Below, one piece after another: positions 1 through 11,726 of a stretch of 64,000 bases of DNA (position 1 is its first letter; every line of letters begins with the position of its first letter). This stretch comes from Paraspadella gotoi. Its lineage: Eukaryota; Chaetognatha. A program made the position numbers and the translations under genes. The DNA lies in the NCBI GenBank assembly GCA_051294375.1, contig CM119263.1:24223657-24287656 (forward strand), given 5' to 3'. The notes beneath the pieces are model-generated. The model made no database searches, had not been told where the DNA came from, and saw nothing but the letters and a program-made list of their open reading frames with translations.

Positions 1-385
1 CCCCCCACATTAGCCTTTTGTCTCCCCAAAAGGCGAGACACCGCCGCTGTGACCAGAACAGTGAAACAGAAACAAAAAGTCCAAACGAAAAAAATACGTC
101 TCCCGGCTCAGCCGCGAGCAGAGTGCTGCAGGCCGAGTCCCGACGCTGCATTCACTCTGTCCGAATTCTGCTGAGGCCGCGGGGCAAGGTCACTAGTCCC
201 AGAAAACGCCAAACGAAGCGCCCCATGAGACGTCCCTGGCAGTAAAACCGGAAGAAGGTTTGATCTCCGGACGGCTTCCCGGCGCCTGAGAATACGGCCG
301 AGATCGACGCCTGCGGGCGTAAGTTCCGAGACCGGCCATGGGGCACGAGTAGATCCTGGCGGAGCGTCGCCATTCGCCTCGTTTA
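1..385. other. GC-rich window edge, unassigned
   Basis: This GC-rich stretch ends at an N-run. It carries overlapping open frames on both strands, but none has a recognisable domain, a clear splice pattern or a conserved motif. Its base composition resembles exons or a promoter/5' UTR of a neighbouring gene rather than the AT-rich spacers here. I do not assign a gene. Confidence 0.3.
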
Positions 386-410
386 NNNNNNNNNNNNNNN
401 NNNNNNNNNN
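386..410. other. Assembly gap (25 N)
   Basis: A run of 25 undetermined bases separates the GC-rich edge from AT-rich sequence. The fixed length suggests a scaffold join of unknown size. Confidence 0.98.
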
Positions 411-540
411 TGTTTTCAAAATTCAGATTTTTTAAAAACGGATTCGGGTAGAGCTTGAAAACATAAAAAATATTACTACAAGATTTCAAAATTTTTGTTT
501 TATTGGTTAAAATTATAAAAAACTATAAAAATTATAGTAC

Positions 541-561
541 GATGATGATGATGATGATGAT
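541..561 (+). repeat. (GAT)n microsatellite
   Basis: Seven GAT units in a row lie in an AT-rich, gene-less stretch. Confidence 0.9.
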
Positions 562-820
562 TTTATGAGTTTTTCCATCATTTGACCCACTTATCATCGA
601 AATATTGAAAAACGCATTATACTTTGTGTATAAAGAATCCGTTCTTAAAAAAGAAATTTTTTTTAAAAAAATGTTTTCATTGCCTATGCATAAATATTTA
701 AATGCTTCAATGTGATACTATGCTTCACTAGATTAAAAAAAGTATATGGATGGACAAAACGAATTTTAGATAACAGAACTCTTCATGATAAAAAGTGATC
801 AATTTTAGCCCGCCTACTAA

Positions 821-879
821 CCACCCCTAATCCCTAACCAACCCTAATACCTAACCAACCTTACCCCAATTGCTAACCG
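821..879 (+). repeat. Degenerate CCTAA/CCCTAA telomere-like repeats
   Basis: Several CCCTAA, CCTAA and CTAACC units occur with irregular spacing, interrupted by ACC and TT. The unit resembles animal telomere repeats (TTAGG or TTAGGG read on the other strand). The array is short and degenerate, so at most it is an interstitial relic. Confidence 0.45.
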
Positions 880-970
880 TTTAAAAAGTATAATATAAAA
901 ATATTGTTTTTCCTTTCCTTTTTTATCTTTATTTGTTTACGTACAAGGAGTTTTATTAAGAAACAAATTT

Positions 971-1012
971 CGGACATGTTTCGGCTTCAATGTAAACCTT
1001 CATCAGCGCAAA
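971..1012 (-). ncRNA. Hammerhead-like motif, copy 1
   Basis: Read on the minus strand this gives CTGATGA, a stem with GGTTT pairing to AAGCC (one G-T pair) across a 6-base loop, then GAAAC followed by ATGTC. CTGATGA and GAAA bracketing a stem is the hammerhead ribozyme core. Flanking CG/CG and TTT/AAA could form stem I with a one-base bulge. Against it: there is one extra A after CTGATGA, and the third stem would be only about 2 bp. It may instead be a conserved retroelement-end stem-loop. Confidence 0.4.
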
Positions 1013-1112
1013 AACGAATTGGTTTGTGAAACAAATATTTTCACAAATATTGAAGTTTGAAGAAAAGGAGAGAGAAAGTGTGTAAAAATATTTGTTTCAC
1101 AAATCTGTTTTT

Positions 1113-1151
1113 GCACTGATGAAAGCTTACATTGAAGCTTAAACGTGTCCA
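1113..1151 (+). ncRNA. Hammerhead-like motif, copy 2 (degenerate)
   Basis: This is the inverted partner of the motif at 971-1012. CTGATGA is followed by an AGCTT/AAGCT stem, but the GAAA is replaced by TAAA. The core is therefore broken and self-cleavage is unlikely, although the stem is kept. Confidence 0.35.
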
Positions 1152-1386
1152 AAATTTATGATTCTTTATAAAACTCGTATGTAAACAATTCATTTTCTAC
1201 CTCAAACATAAAAATAGCAATTAAAATGAATTAAAAAAATTATTATTTATTATAAAATTATGAAATTTATATTGTTATTTATATTATATACTGAACAAAA
1301 AAATGTATATTATTGCGCAAACTGAGGCTCGACGCTAGAGGGAAAACAAAATTAAATGGATTATCAAAGCACCGACCGGTGGTAGC

Positions 1387-2772
1387 TTAAGATGGTTGCG
1401 GACGTCGAATAGTAAAGTTACCCACTTATTCTTTCCTTAACTTCCACGAAGGTAAGAGGCAAAACCTTACCTGAGAGAAGGCGATCGGCTTAACAAAGTT
1501 GATCCATGTCACCGACTCGTGACACGGGGGCGTGGTGAGCGATCCAAAATAAGTGAAGAATTCTGGTGCCGCGCCAGGAATTAACGACGCAGGATTTACA
1601 CCTCCGATTGAGGTCAAATCCATCCAACTTCCTCTGAGACATGACGTAAGTCAAGGTTAGTATAGTATTGAATAGCATTTGGCCAAGTTGTTGCGAATCC
1701 GAAATTCGCCTCCTGGATAGCAGTCAAACCCATTTGGGACGAACTAAGTATTCGTTTACCAACCGTGAGTTACGTGTTCGATTCTCTCAGGATCAGGCTC
1801 GTTAAAGTGTGATGGTACCGGTATAAACACGCCATTGCAGGTCCAAAAACCTGAGCGTAACCTGTCGAGAGATTTTCTCACACCCTGGGCATCACAGACA
1901 CCCTCCCCGTTCCCACAAAGCTTTAATTGTCACTTCATTCTCAGCATCTCTTCGCTCACTTGAGCTTGCATCCCTCGAGCAAAATGTCGAAAAGCGGTTT
2001 TAGCCCCTTATGCTCAGCGCCGACGTTTATGAAGGCCCCCAACACGCAGAGACCGTCCGGCTTGTCGAAGGCCTCTCCGATGCTTCCGTAAGCCTCATTA
2101 AAGTGAACGAGGTGAACCTCGGCCGGGAAGGCGCGACCCTCGAGGGTGTGCTCCGACCCGTGCCTGTTGTCGTCGCCCCAATGAAAGTGAAATTGTTCGA
2201 GACGGAATCGACCCCGTAAGGGTCCTCCTAAATCATGAGTAGATGATTAAAGGCCTCGGCCACACACGCACCACCAAAAACCACTGATACTGCCCCCGAT
2301 CTCACCACTAAGCAACGATCTGGCGCCATCGATTTCAACCCTCAGCTGGCGTCCATCGTTCACGGCTTGCTTCGAATCTTTGGGGACATATTTCCACGAT
2401 AACTTGGCTTCCTCAAGGGCTCTGTACCATGGAACTTTTATAGGTCAGAATCCACTCACGTCGCCGGAAATTAATTAGCAACAGAATAATCACAGTGAAA
2501 ACCCACGGGTCTTCGACTGACGAAGAGTAGCCGAGGTCGATAGGCGACTGGCAATCTCCTAGAGCGCAGGGAAAATGTTTGGGCCACAAGACCGGTCCGT
2601 TGTTGTTGTTGTTATAGCCCCAATTTTCGAGAGTCAAAGGTTCGTTGAGCTGCGCCGCCTTTCCGTGCAAGGCGTTCGAGACGTAGCGAGACACGGAGTT
2701 GAGGACACCGGCAAGGAAACCCGTGTGCAGCATCGTCGACCCTCCTAATTTAGCGACTCGAGCGGAATGCAT
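1387..2772 (-). CDS. Alpha-carbonic anhydrase
   Basis: Zinc enzyme interconverting CO2 and bicarbonate. Visible exons run about 2528-2772 (N-terminus with WGY, GP..W and QSPI motifs), 2306-2408, 1960-2227 and 1471-1633; the last few residues, with a PQP motif, end near 1387. The three zinc histidines are present in HFHWG and AEVHLVH. The GSEH glutamate and the SLTTPPC threonine loop are also present. The proton-shuttle histidine of the NNGH motif is replaced by arginine (NDGR). Total length, about 270-290 residues, fits the family. The first exon gives an N-terminal extension of unclear purpose; the start at 2772 or an internal Met is not settled. The intron before the 1471-1633 exon holds a SINE. 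The family is certain; the C-terminal exon is the weak point. Confidence 0.92.
1695..1945 (+). mobile_element. tRNA-derived SINE (tRNA-Leu-like head)
   Basis: This lies in a carbonic anhydrase intron, antisense to the gene. The head looks like a tRNA: a GCCTCCTG arm mirrored later by CAGGATCAGGC, a 7-base loop CTAAGTA closed by ACGAA/TTCGT, a long variable arm, and a T-loop GTTCGATTC. Loop triplet AAG and the long variable arm suggest a tRNA-Leu ancestor (inference). A tail of about 150 bp follows. Confidence 0.6.
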
Positions 2773-3543
2773 GGGACGGAGAAATAAATGCGAATTAAAA
2801 ATACTCAGTTGGTAATAGTTTTATTTTGGATTAGTTTTTATTTTAATTTTCCTGGGAAGGGGATGAAGTATTCGTATAATATCATCGCTCGCAAATTTAG
2901 AATAACTTGATTTCGTTTTAAAACTAATAGCTGCAAAATTATTGTATGCAGACGGACCGATTAAAAACAATTTAATAATAATAATGCCGGATGAGAGAGT
3001 TGAAAACAATAGCATATAAATATCATATACGCGTGATGAAAATCGAACAAATGAAATACAGATAGTAAAAAGTGTGATGGTTCAGGAACATTTTCGACAA
3101 CGACGTTAATTAACGCTCTGATTTTATTTTAATCAACGGCACAACAAACGAACAAACACTATATACATGATTGGTACGACCTCAAAAAGAATTTAAATAG
3201 GAATGAGTTTTAATTTATGAGGAATAAGAGTTCGAGGAAAAAGAGAGGAACCGGGACGTTACGAGTTCCAGACGAAAACGGATGAGATTCAATGACATTT
3301 ATTACTACCACTTCACTGGAGTTCCCACGAACCTCGTCAAAAACCAGAACGTCATTATAACAACACGAGTCAATTTATTTCCTTATTAAGCAAGTTAAAA
3401 ATGTCGGGATAAAACATCGTCAACCAAGCTAAAAATTCTACGCTATTTAAAATTGAAAATAAAAAGAATTTATCTTCATTGATGATAATAAATGACAAAC
3501 GTCTACGGGGAAGGAGGCCGGGTCCCGCGACCCGCTTTCGAAA
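2773..3543. other. Intergenic spacer, carbonic anhydrase to TIF1
   Basis: AT-rich sequence between the TIF1 stop and the carbonic anhydrase start. I see no conserved frame, RNA gene or repeat shared with the rest of the window. It should hold the TIF1 3' end and any carbonic anhydrase promoter. Confidence 0.6.
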
Positions 3544-6500
3544 TCAAGCTCTCGATTCGCCGTCCGGCGGTTGCACGTATTTCCTTTTCTTCTTCGGCCT
3601 GGTTCCCTTTGCAGGATCGATCGGCGATTCTGAATCGCGGACGAATGAGTGGAGCCAGTAGTCGGGCAGCAGCTTTTGCACGAGACCGTCGAAAAGCTCC
3701 TCGAGCTTCTTGCCCGCCTCCCCGACCTCCGACGAAGGTTTGTTGAATTTCGCGCAGTTGGTGAAGATGAGGCCGACCTCGTGAAGGAAGTCCTCGATCG
3801 TATCGTAAGCGCCTGGGTTAGGGTAGCGGAGCGAGAGATTAATTTTTGATGCTCATTTATAATCATTATTATAAAATTCACAATCGTTTCCCAATTTATT
3901 TCGTGTTAACAAATTACCTTGCAGCTTAGCCTCCGTTAAATAAAGTCTCTTTCTGATCTTTGAGAAGTCCATGGGCTCTCGAATGACGTAATAGTAATTG
4001 GGAACCGAGGGAGGAACTGGTTCGTGAAAAGCTTGACTCTCTTCCACGGACATCAAACGAAGGCATAAATATTGACAAATCTAAGGGGGAAAAATTAAAC
4101 GGAAAATTGACCAAAAAAAAAATCAAAAACTTAAAAAGCAAACTAATCTCAGACAGATAACTGACTTGAAGCTCTTGGGGAAGAAGTCCCGAGGCGGAAT
4201 CACCCTCGCTCTGTATTTTGGTTCCAGTCGTAGGACGTAAAGTTCCTAAATCGAAAAAATGTTTTTAAGTTTTCGCTTTTCTCTTTGAAAGAGATATTGA
4301 CTTCAACCAAAGACTCACCTTCGATCGGTTTCGGAGTCTGGCACAGTCGGCATCTCCAAGCTTCCGATTCGCTCGGCAACCCGTTGAGAGACGGAATGTG
4401 ACAATTAATATGAAAAACCTTATAAAAAGCGGGAAGATATGATAAAATAAGGATAATGGGGAAAACAGGAGGCTCGTTCTTTTTTCTCTTATACCTTGGG
4501 ACAAAACTCGCAACAGAGCAGGTCGCCGCCATTTTGGCAAACGGCGCAATAATCCTCATTGGGGTCGGTGTTGCTTCGCTGAGAACCTTGGGACGACGAA
4601 TATTCCTGAGAATAATCGGCAAGGTTCGCGGTGAAGTTTATCGACGACCCCTGTAAGAACAGAATATACATTATACAGCTGTGAATGTATGAACACTTGC
4701 CGGCAGAAACGGTAATAACAAAAGATGAACAAGTAAATGGGGGGAAAAAGGGGACATATCTCTACAGTGAATTCTACTTTTTAATTCTATTTCATCCACG
4801 TTCTATACCTTTCGAGCGTGTCCTGAATCCGCGGTTCCAGCGTTGGGTGTGACCGGAACTCTTGTTTGAACCCTGTCCTCCCGATTTTCCAAGTTACTGT
4901 TTCAATGAGAAGCTAGAATGGAATAAGCGCGGCGAAAATGCTATAAGCTATGAAGCGAGGACAGTCGGAGAAAAAAGGGAGAAGCGGCAACTAATCTAAT
5001 CGTACCTTTGGGCGTGGCCCTGGCCCGAGCCCGAGCCCGAGGCGACGAGAGGGGGTGGCGAAGTGAGCGGCGTGTGAGAGGACGATTGTCCGAAGCCTGA
5101 ATCGTCCGAGGCTACGGAAGGAAGTTGGAAAGTGAAAGGGAATTGGTTGTCAAACATAAATGAATGAGAAAAACCGAAATGAAAAGGTCGTCTCACCGGT
5201 GGAACTGCTGGGATTCGGGTGAGGGTTGCTCTCCGACTCAAAACTGGAGTTGAGCCGATTCTCGGGGGCGGGTTCGTATCCTCCGTCTCGAGGTTCCTAA
5301 ATTAAGGAAAAAGTAACAGCGAAATTAAAGATTACTAAAAGAATTCGATCCACCGCAAAAACTGACCTGCTTAACGTAACGCACGAAAGGGGTCCCTTCC
5401 GTGTGGCTTTGACTCTGCGGGCGCATGGTGATTCCGCTGAGGTTAGGCCCCGTTGACGCTGGCGGGGGCGCGGGAGCGGGTACGGGCGTCGCGTTTGGAG
5501 TTGAACGCGGCGTAGATTCGCGCCGTTCCTCGGAAGGGGCGGGACGGGGTTCCTCCTTGACTTTGACCGCGGTGTAGGGAGCCGGATCGGTAACCCAGGA
5601 GGGATGTTGTGGGGGAGGGGGTGTCATGGCTGAAGGAGAGAAAGAATTAAAACGACCCTGCGAAAAGCGTAAAATAAAACTGAACAAACGCTCACCTGCC
5701 GAAGAAGCTGGAGGAAAGGTCTTTTGCGTTGGAGAAAACATTCCGTTAAGTTTCTGTTGCTGATGCTGTAGCTGCTGGGAAGGGTGTTGCAAAAAGGTAG
5801 TGGCGTCCCACGAAGGCGGCGCGTGGGAGGCTTGAACTGGGGACTGAAAACGATTGTTCATCGCCTGGTTCTGATTTGGGTGCAACGGATGCTTCGCCAA
5901 CTAAAAAGGGTGAAAAATATTAAAGTAAGGAGATTATAATATAGTATATGTATGTACGACGTATGTTTATTATATATAAAAGAACCTGCTGGAGCTCGTT
6001 AAATATCTCGTTTCCCGGAGATCCTTTGTTCAAATGATTGGTAGAGACCCCAGTAGTTGGTGGAAAACCTCCGCCTCCGATCAGATTCCCCGGCGGAACC
6101 AGACCGGGCATTCGATGGAGCCCGGGCGGTCCGGCGCCCGGAAATGGCGCCCCGGCGTGATGCAACGAATGCGGGAAACCTTAAAAGAAATAAATAAGAA
6201 GTCCTAGCTGTGCTAAATTGGCCACTCCTAATTCGATTTCTTCCATACCTGGATTGGAAACGTTGGGGAGATTCGGCGGTCTGTTTGCCGGATTAAGTGG
6301 GTTAAGTCTGTTGACGTGGTTGGGACTCGGAATGTTGTTGTGGGGATGAGGATGAGGCTGAGGGTTTGCGTGAGGTCCCCTCCACTTAGCGACTGAGATT
6401 CAAGGAAAATACTCATTGTTAATAAACTGGTTATTATTTAATAAATTTTCTTGGCTTCGGATTTTTAATTTTTATATAAAATTTACTTAAAGACGGATGA

Positions 6501-9500
6501 TTAGGCGGAAGATGCGGATTTTGGGAAAGTTGCTGGCGTAGCACGCTCATTTGCGCTTGTTGGTGATGTTGTTGTTGCTGTTGTTGTTGTTGAATTAACT
6601 GTTGTCTTTTTTGTTCCTGTTGTCGAAACTGAAGTTGCTGAATTTCCTAAAAATAATCGACATCAGTATAAATATCTCTAAATAGTTATTTGAAGGTTGC
6701 TAGAACTTGAATCTATTAAAATCAAGAGTTACCTGTTGTTGTTTCAATGCCAGCAAAGGATTTGGAGTGGGTTTGAGTTGAGGAACCATCGGCGAAGGGG
6801 CTAAAGGAAAATGTATAACTTAAATTAAATTTAAAATAAAACATGTAATTAGGAGAGAAAAACAATTTATTTGTTTTTATCAACGAATTGTATTATGTAA
6901 TTATGTAATTACTAATTAATTTTTCCAACTCCAAAGGCTGAATGTAATGAATCCTTACCTTCTTTTTTTATGTGGGGAAACTGCATGCCCGGTCCTTGTG
7001 ACGGGTTTACGTTAGCTACGCGAGTATTTTGAGGTAAGGAATTTGGATGATGGGGTTGTTGCTGTTGTTGATGGTGTTGTTTTTGTAATAGTTGTTGCAT
7101 CATTAATGAGGCCGAGTCATGCTGAAAAAATTAACGTTTCATTTTTGAAAAAACAAATGGAATCGAGTAATTGAAAATGTAATTATCAATTTTACCTGAC
7201 TGGTGGGATGATTAGAGGAAGAATTTCCAACGTGGTTACTATTAGCAAGAAGCTGTTCTGCGTGTAATCGCCCGTCCACAATTCTAGACTGTTGATTAAT
7301 CGCCGAGGAAGCCGCGTGATTCTGCATCTGTTGCTGCTGATGCTGCTGTTGTTGTTGCAATTGCTGTTGTTGTTGTACTTTTTGCTGGTTATGCTGTTGC
7401 ACGACTTCGATCATCCATCGTTTTATGTCGTCGGCCGTTGCTTCAGGGGTAACCTATACGTACAATAAGCATTCACGTAAAAATATGTACCATAAACAAA
7501 ACAATAAATTAAGTAGATTTGCATAAATCGTTATTTAAATTGTACAAAAATTTATTTATTGCATTAACTGTAACCTTTTGGAGTTCCTCGGCCATCGCTC
7601 GCATCTGCGCTCTCTTCTCTTCAGCAGGCATCCCGCTTAACGATTTAAGTCGCATCTTGACAGAGTTAACAAGATCAGAACCTAAAAATGGCAAAAAATT
7701 TAACAATGTTAACGACTAGTATTAGATAAAAAATATTATTATATAATAAAAATGAAACAGACCTGACAATGCCGCTTTGGCGAACGGCGAAATGGTAGAT
7801 TGTGCGACGGAAGTGGAAGGAGTCGTTTTGCTTGGCGTGGAGGGCGTCGATTCTCTATTATGCGTAGGAGCAGCAGCAGCGGAGACCACAGGCTCGGCTG
7901 CTGGCGCGGCTGCTGGCGCGTTCGATGGCGCGGCCACAGGCGCGGTGGTGGTAACGACAGAGTTTGCGGCGCCATTTTTGTCGGCCACCTGGATTATGGA
8001 AGACGGCGCCGGAGCGACCGACGTTACTTCGCGGTTCGGCGGCGCCGGATAATAAAGGCCGTCGACGAGCAACTGCCCGGCGCCGGATAAATGCTTCTTC
8101 AATAAATCTGAAAATTTAAATGAAAATTTAGTTCAAAGATGTGATCGACAATTCGACATTGGCGGATGATAAATAGATATGTACTTACCTTTGTCGTAAG
8201 CGAATTTAATGTTGACGACGTGATTGGGGTTCGGGACTTCGCATCTCGTCTTGAGCACGCCGTTGAGCTTGTCGACGATGAGTTTTTTGGATGTGAGCAG
8301 CGCCGTGTTGCTGCCCGACGCCAGGGCCGTCTCCACGAAATGGAGGCAGTGATCCAAAACGCCGCAGAGCGCGACAATTTCCCCGTTCTTCTCTTCCAAC
8401 TGCGACTTTTTGGCGCCGCACACCGCCGTCAAGTCCGTGAGGATGCGCTTGCCCCGCTCGTTAATCTCTTTGATAAGCATGACTGAAAGAAAAAAAAAAT
8501 ATATACATAAAACAGGGATTCTTTTCTGATCATAATATTTGTTACGTCTTCCTTCTTACTTGCAAACTGCTTGATATCCGTCGAAACGTTTTGCTCGACC
8601 TTTTCTATCTCGTTGTATCTCCTTTTAATCAAATCCTTGGCGCTGTCGATGTAAGCTCGTTTCTCTCTGATCTTTGAAAGGAGACCTAGGAAAGGAAGAA
8701 TAGAGGGGTGACATGATGGCTCATTGAGTCATTGACGCTATTCAACACGAAACTATAGTCGAAATCCACCTTCAAGATATTGGCGATGGCTCTGCGAGGC
8801 TTCCGCGATGAATTTGTACGAATGGTCTTTGTGGTCTATCAGTTGGCAATCACGGCAAGTCGGGCAGTCGCAAGTTTCGCAAAATAGTTGAAGTACTTCG
8901 TCCTTGTGAATCTGTTAAGAAAGGGGCGTACGAAATTAAAGATAATAAAACCAAAAAAAAAAAAAACCACGAATCAAATTTCAATACACTAACTTTGCAA
9001 AAGACGCTCCTGGTGCCGGCGTCTTTGACGTCGCCGTCGGAGGCGTCTCGCTTGTCGACCTCGCCGTCGACGCTTCGCTCTCTGGCGAGGAATTCCTCGG
9101 CGGCCGGAAGCGGAAGCAGCTCGTGCTCTTTCGTCATTTTGACGCGTTTGTGAGCTTTTTCGCAACATTCGCACAACCACTCTCGACACTCGCTGAGAAC
9201 GAATGCGAAAAATTATGCCATTAATAATGATTCGAGGAATGATGTCATGAGGGATGGTAGTCAAATAGTCAACCTGCAAAAGACAGTTGCGGCTTGCTCG
9301 TCCTCCTCGTCACAGTTAGTGCAAAATCGTGGTTTTCGATCTTCGACTTTTTGGTCATGAACCGCGATTCCGTCGTCGTCGTTCTTCTCTTCGTTTTCTT
9401 CGTCCTGAAGCCTCGAATCGTCGCAAGATTTGAAGGCTGAAGCACGAAATTGGAGATGAAGCAATCATTCTCATGAAACTACGATTTCAGTGACCACTGA

Positions 9501-11053
9501 AAAAATTTCTTACCTTTTAGGTGATCAAGAAAATCAAGAAAGAAGTGATTGTCTGTCAAGTCTTCCACTTTGCAAGTTTGCTTGCAAATTGTGCAAAAAA
9601 TCATCGGAGAAACTTTTTTCGGAAGCACGTCCCCGGAACCGCTCATGGCAATAACCTACGGGCATCAATACCAAATTAAAAATTATAATAAAATTTTAAG
9701 AAATAGCAAAACGCTAATGACAAGAAAAAAACCTCACCTCATCGTCGGCTTCTTTCGTAGCGAGATCGGCTTTCAGCTTGACGGCCTCGACGCAGCCCTT
9801 GCAGACGGCATGTAGGCAGAGCATTAGCTTGTGGTCTTCGGGTTTTAACTCAGTTTTGCACAATGCGCAAACGGTCAAAGAGTCGGGTTTTAGCTTAGAT
9901 ATTTGCAGGAGAGGGCTCTGAAATGTAGAATGGAGTAAAATGTTAAGACTAGTCTAAACAGTAACGAAGAACCTAATTTAGTACTTACCTTCTCTTTGGT
10001 AAGTGAATCGTCAAAGCTTCCGACGCTGCCATTTTCGTCCCGTTCCTCCTCCTCGTTATCCATTTCATTGTCATTCACGTCTTCATCCGCTTCCTCCGCT
10101 CCTCCCTCATCAACGGGTGTTTTTCTCGAACCTTCCTCCGAACTTTTCTGCGCCACCCCAATGGCCGACGGGAGTTTGTTGGTATCGGCGACGTCGTCCG
10201 CGACATCGTCGTCACCAGCGTCCAAACCCAGGTCGCCTTCCAGCATGTTCGCCTTAATAATCTCGAAGGTCATCTCGCCGGCTTCCAAGGCGTCCATGTC
10301 GACGTCACCCAACGCTTCCAAGGCTTGAAGAGCGTCTTCGGGCATGTCGTGATCCTCGATTTCCCCAGTGCTGGGAAGTTTTGATAGTTTTTCGAGTTCC
10401 TCGTCTTTGGCTTGATTTTCTTCCTCCTCTATGTCTTCCATTTCCTCGTCCGCGTCTCCTTCCTTTTCTTCCGTCGCTTCTTCCTCTTCCTCGCCGTTAC
10501 GCTCGCCTGGCTCCTCCGCCTCTGCTTGGTCATTCAATCTCTCCTCGACGGCATTGTCTTCTGAGGAGGTGTTCACCGCCGCAGCAGCGTTTTCAGTATC
10601 TTCTTCGCCCCCGTGATCGAGATGAGATTTCTCCTCGACGTCGTTCGAAGCTTCTTCGATTACGGGATTGACCGAAGCCTCGACGGCCTCGCTCGATTCC
10701 CTATTAGCCTCCTCCTCTTCATCCTCCCTGTCCTCCTCATCGATAACGTCGCGAATGTTCTGCAACAAGCTGCGAAAATCGTCACCGTTGACACTGCGAT
10801 CCTCTTCTTCCGGGGAGGATTGTGCCTCGGCGGGGCCCGAGCCTTCGGGAGTGGCGGCGGCAGCTTCTTCCGAGGCTTCCTCGACATCTTCGTCACGAAA
10901 CGGAGGTGGCTCGACGTTAAGCTTTTTGCTTTTGCCGACCGTAAGTTTAGATTTTTTTCTCTTTCGTCCTCGCCTCGCCGCTCTCTCCGCCCGACCTGGA
11001 GCTTCGATGGCTTCGTCGGCGTCGTTGGGTTTCACCTCCCCATTTTTGGCCAT
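3544..11053 (-). CDS. TIF1-family RING/B-box/PHD/bromodomain protein (TRIM24/TRIM33/bonus-like)
   Basis: Chromatin co-regulator of the tripartite-motif TIF1 class, which couples ubiquitin ligase and histone-reading domains in the nucleus. The first exon (9989-11053) encodes about 355 residues that are almost all acidic (Glu/Asp runs) after a basic patch. The RING follows in exons 9738-9917 and about 9516-9656 (C-x2-C, C-x-H, C-x2-C, C-x2-C). B-box 1 lies at about 9180-9435 and 9000-9180, B-box 2 at about 8760-8910, and a coiled coil at about 8100-8680. Next comes a Gln- and Pro-rich middle (about 4800-7700), then a PHD finger (4495-4650 and 4319-4418). A bromodomain closes the protein (3918-4080 and 3544-3812), ending in a basic KKKRK tail. 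Introns are mostly 50-200 bp. This order is diagnostic of TIF1. The acidic N-terminus is longer than I recall for vertebrate relatives. Confidence 0.9.
4706..4775 (-). repeat. Dispersed repeat fragment shared with 56.2 kb
   Basis: About 65 bp in a TIF1 intron matches, in reverse orientation, the start of the sequence at 56225-56295. Both include TGTAGAGATATGTCCCC, a C-run and ATTTACCGTTTCTGCCG or close variants. This shows the 56.2 kb filler contains dispersed repeat material. Confidence 0.65.
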
Positions 11054-11726
11054 CTTTTATCGATGGAGACGCAAACGCTACGTCATTGTCAATAAAGGGC
11101 GCTAATAACAAGTAAAACGTAAGTCAACGCAATTTGGCGGATTGGCACGAATGAATATTAAGGGATACAAATTTTTTTTGACATGCAATATGATGTCGGG
11201 GCTACTAGTGAAAAAAGGGAGAAAGAGAGTTGCCTTCCAGAGGATGTTTCTCGAATACTGTGAAAAAGATGTGGCGGTTAAAAACAAAATCACGAACGCA
11301 AAATGTATAAAATATATCTAAGCTGAAGGGTTGATTTGAAACATTTAACAACTGGATACATGACAAAGGTCTAAGTGGTAAAAATTAAACTTACGAACCA
11401 ATTCCATTTGAACAAAAAAGCTCATCTTAGACGAAAGACAATCACAGAAACATGTACTTCAATTGCATATGACTAGAGTATTATTAATATGAATTAAACA
11501 AAAAACAAAGGATATGGCAATTAATACCCCAAAGATCACGTTCCAGTAGTTTAGTACCAAAATGAAACCCATTCGCTTTAAAAGTTATGGAATACAAATT
11601 TATTGCGATTTTTAAAAAAATACATGCATCATGAGTTTTTGAACGAAATTTGACTGGCTAACGTTTTTTTTTAAAGTAGTCATGGTGCATGTGCGCGCAA
11701 AAAAGTGCGCTAGTGATCTTCGGGGA
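11054..11726. other. Intergenic spacer, TIF1 to PHF14
   Basis: This AT-rich spacer of 673 bp lies between the PHF14 stop and the TIF1 start. No gene or shared repeat was recognised. It should contain the PHF14 3' UTR and the TIF1 5' region. Confidence 0.6.

Larger units (their letters stand above)
935..1186. repeat. Foldback element with ~100 bp inverted arms
   Basis: The left arm (about 935-1050) and right arm (about 1085-1186) are inverted copies of each other, roughly 80% identical by eye. They begin and end with GTTTAC/GTAAAC. Each arm holds a CTGATGA stem-loop motif (listed separately), so the element is two copies of one repeat end joined head to head. No coding sequence lies between them. 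Confidence 0.75.

Noticed and set aside
541-561. CRISPR-like or satellite array
   Set aside because: It is a plain trinucleotide microsatellite in a eukaryotic genome; no spaced direct repeats of the CRISPR type occur anywhere in the window.
2010-2219. Open frame on the plus strand over the carbonic anhydrase
   Set aside because: It is the antisense of the exon with HFHWG and AEVHLVH; the minus-strand product has clear family motifs, the plus-strand one none.
10003-11105. Several long plus-strand frames rich in Ser, Leu and Arg
   Set aside because: They are mirror images of the Glu/Asp-rich TIF1 exon; acidic codons read backwards give Ser/Leu/Phe-rich frames without stops.
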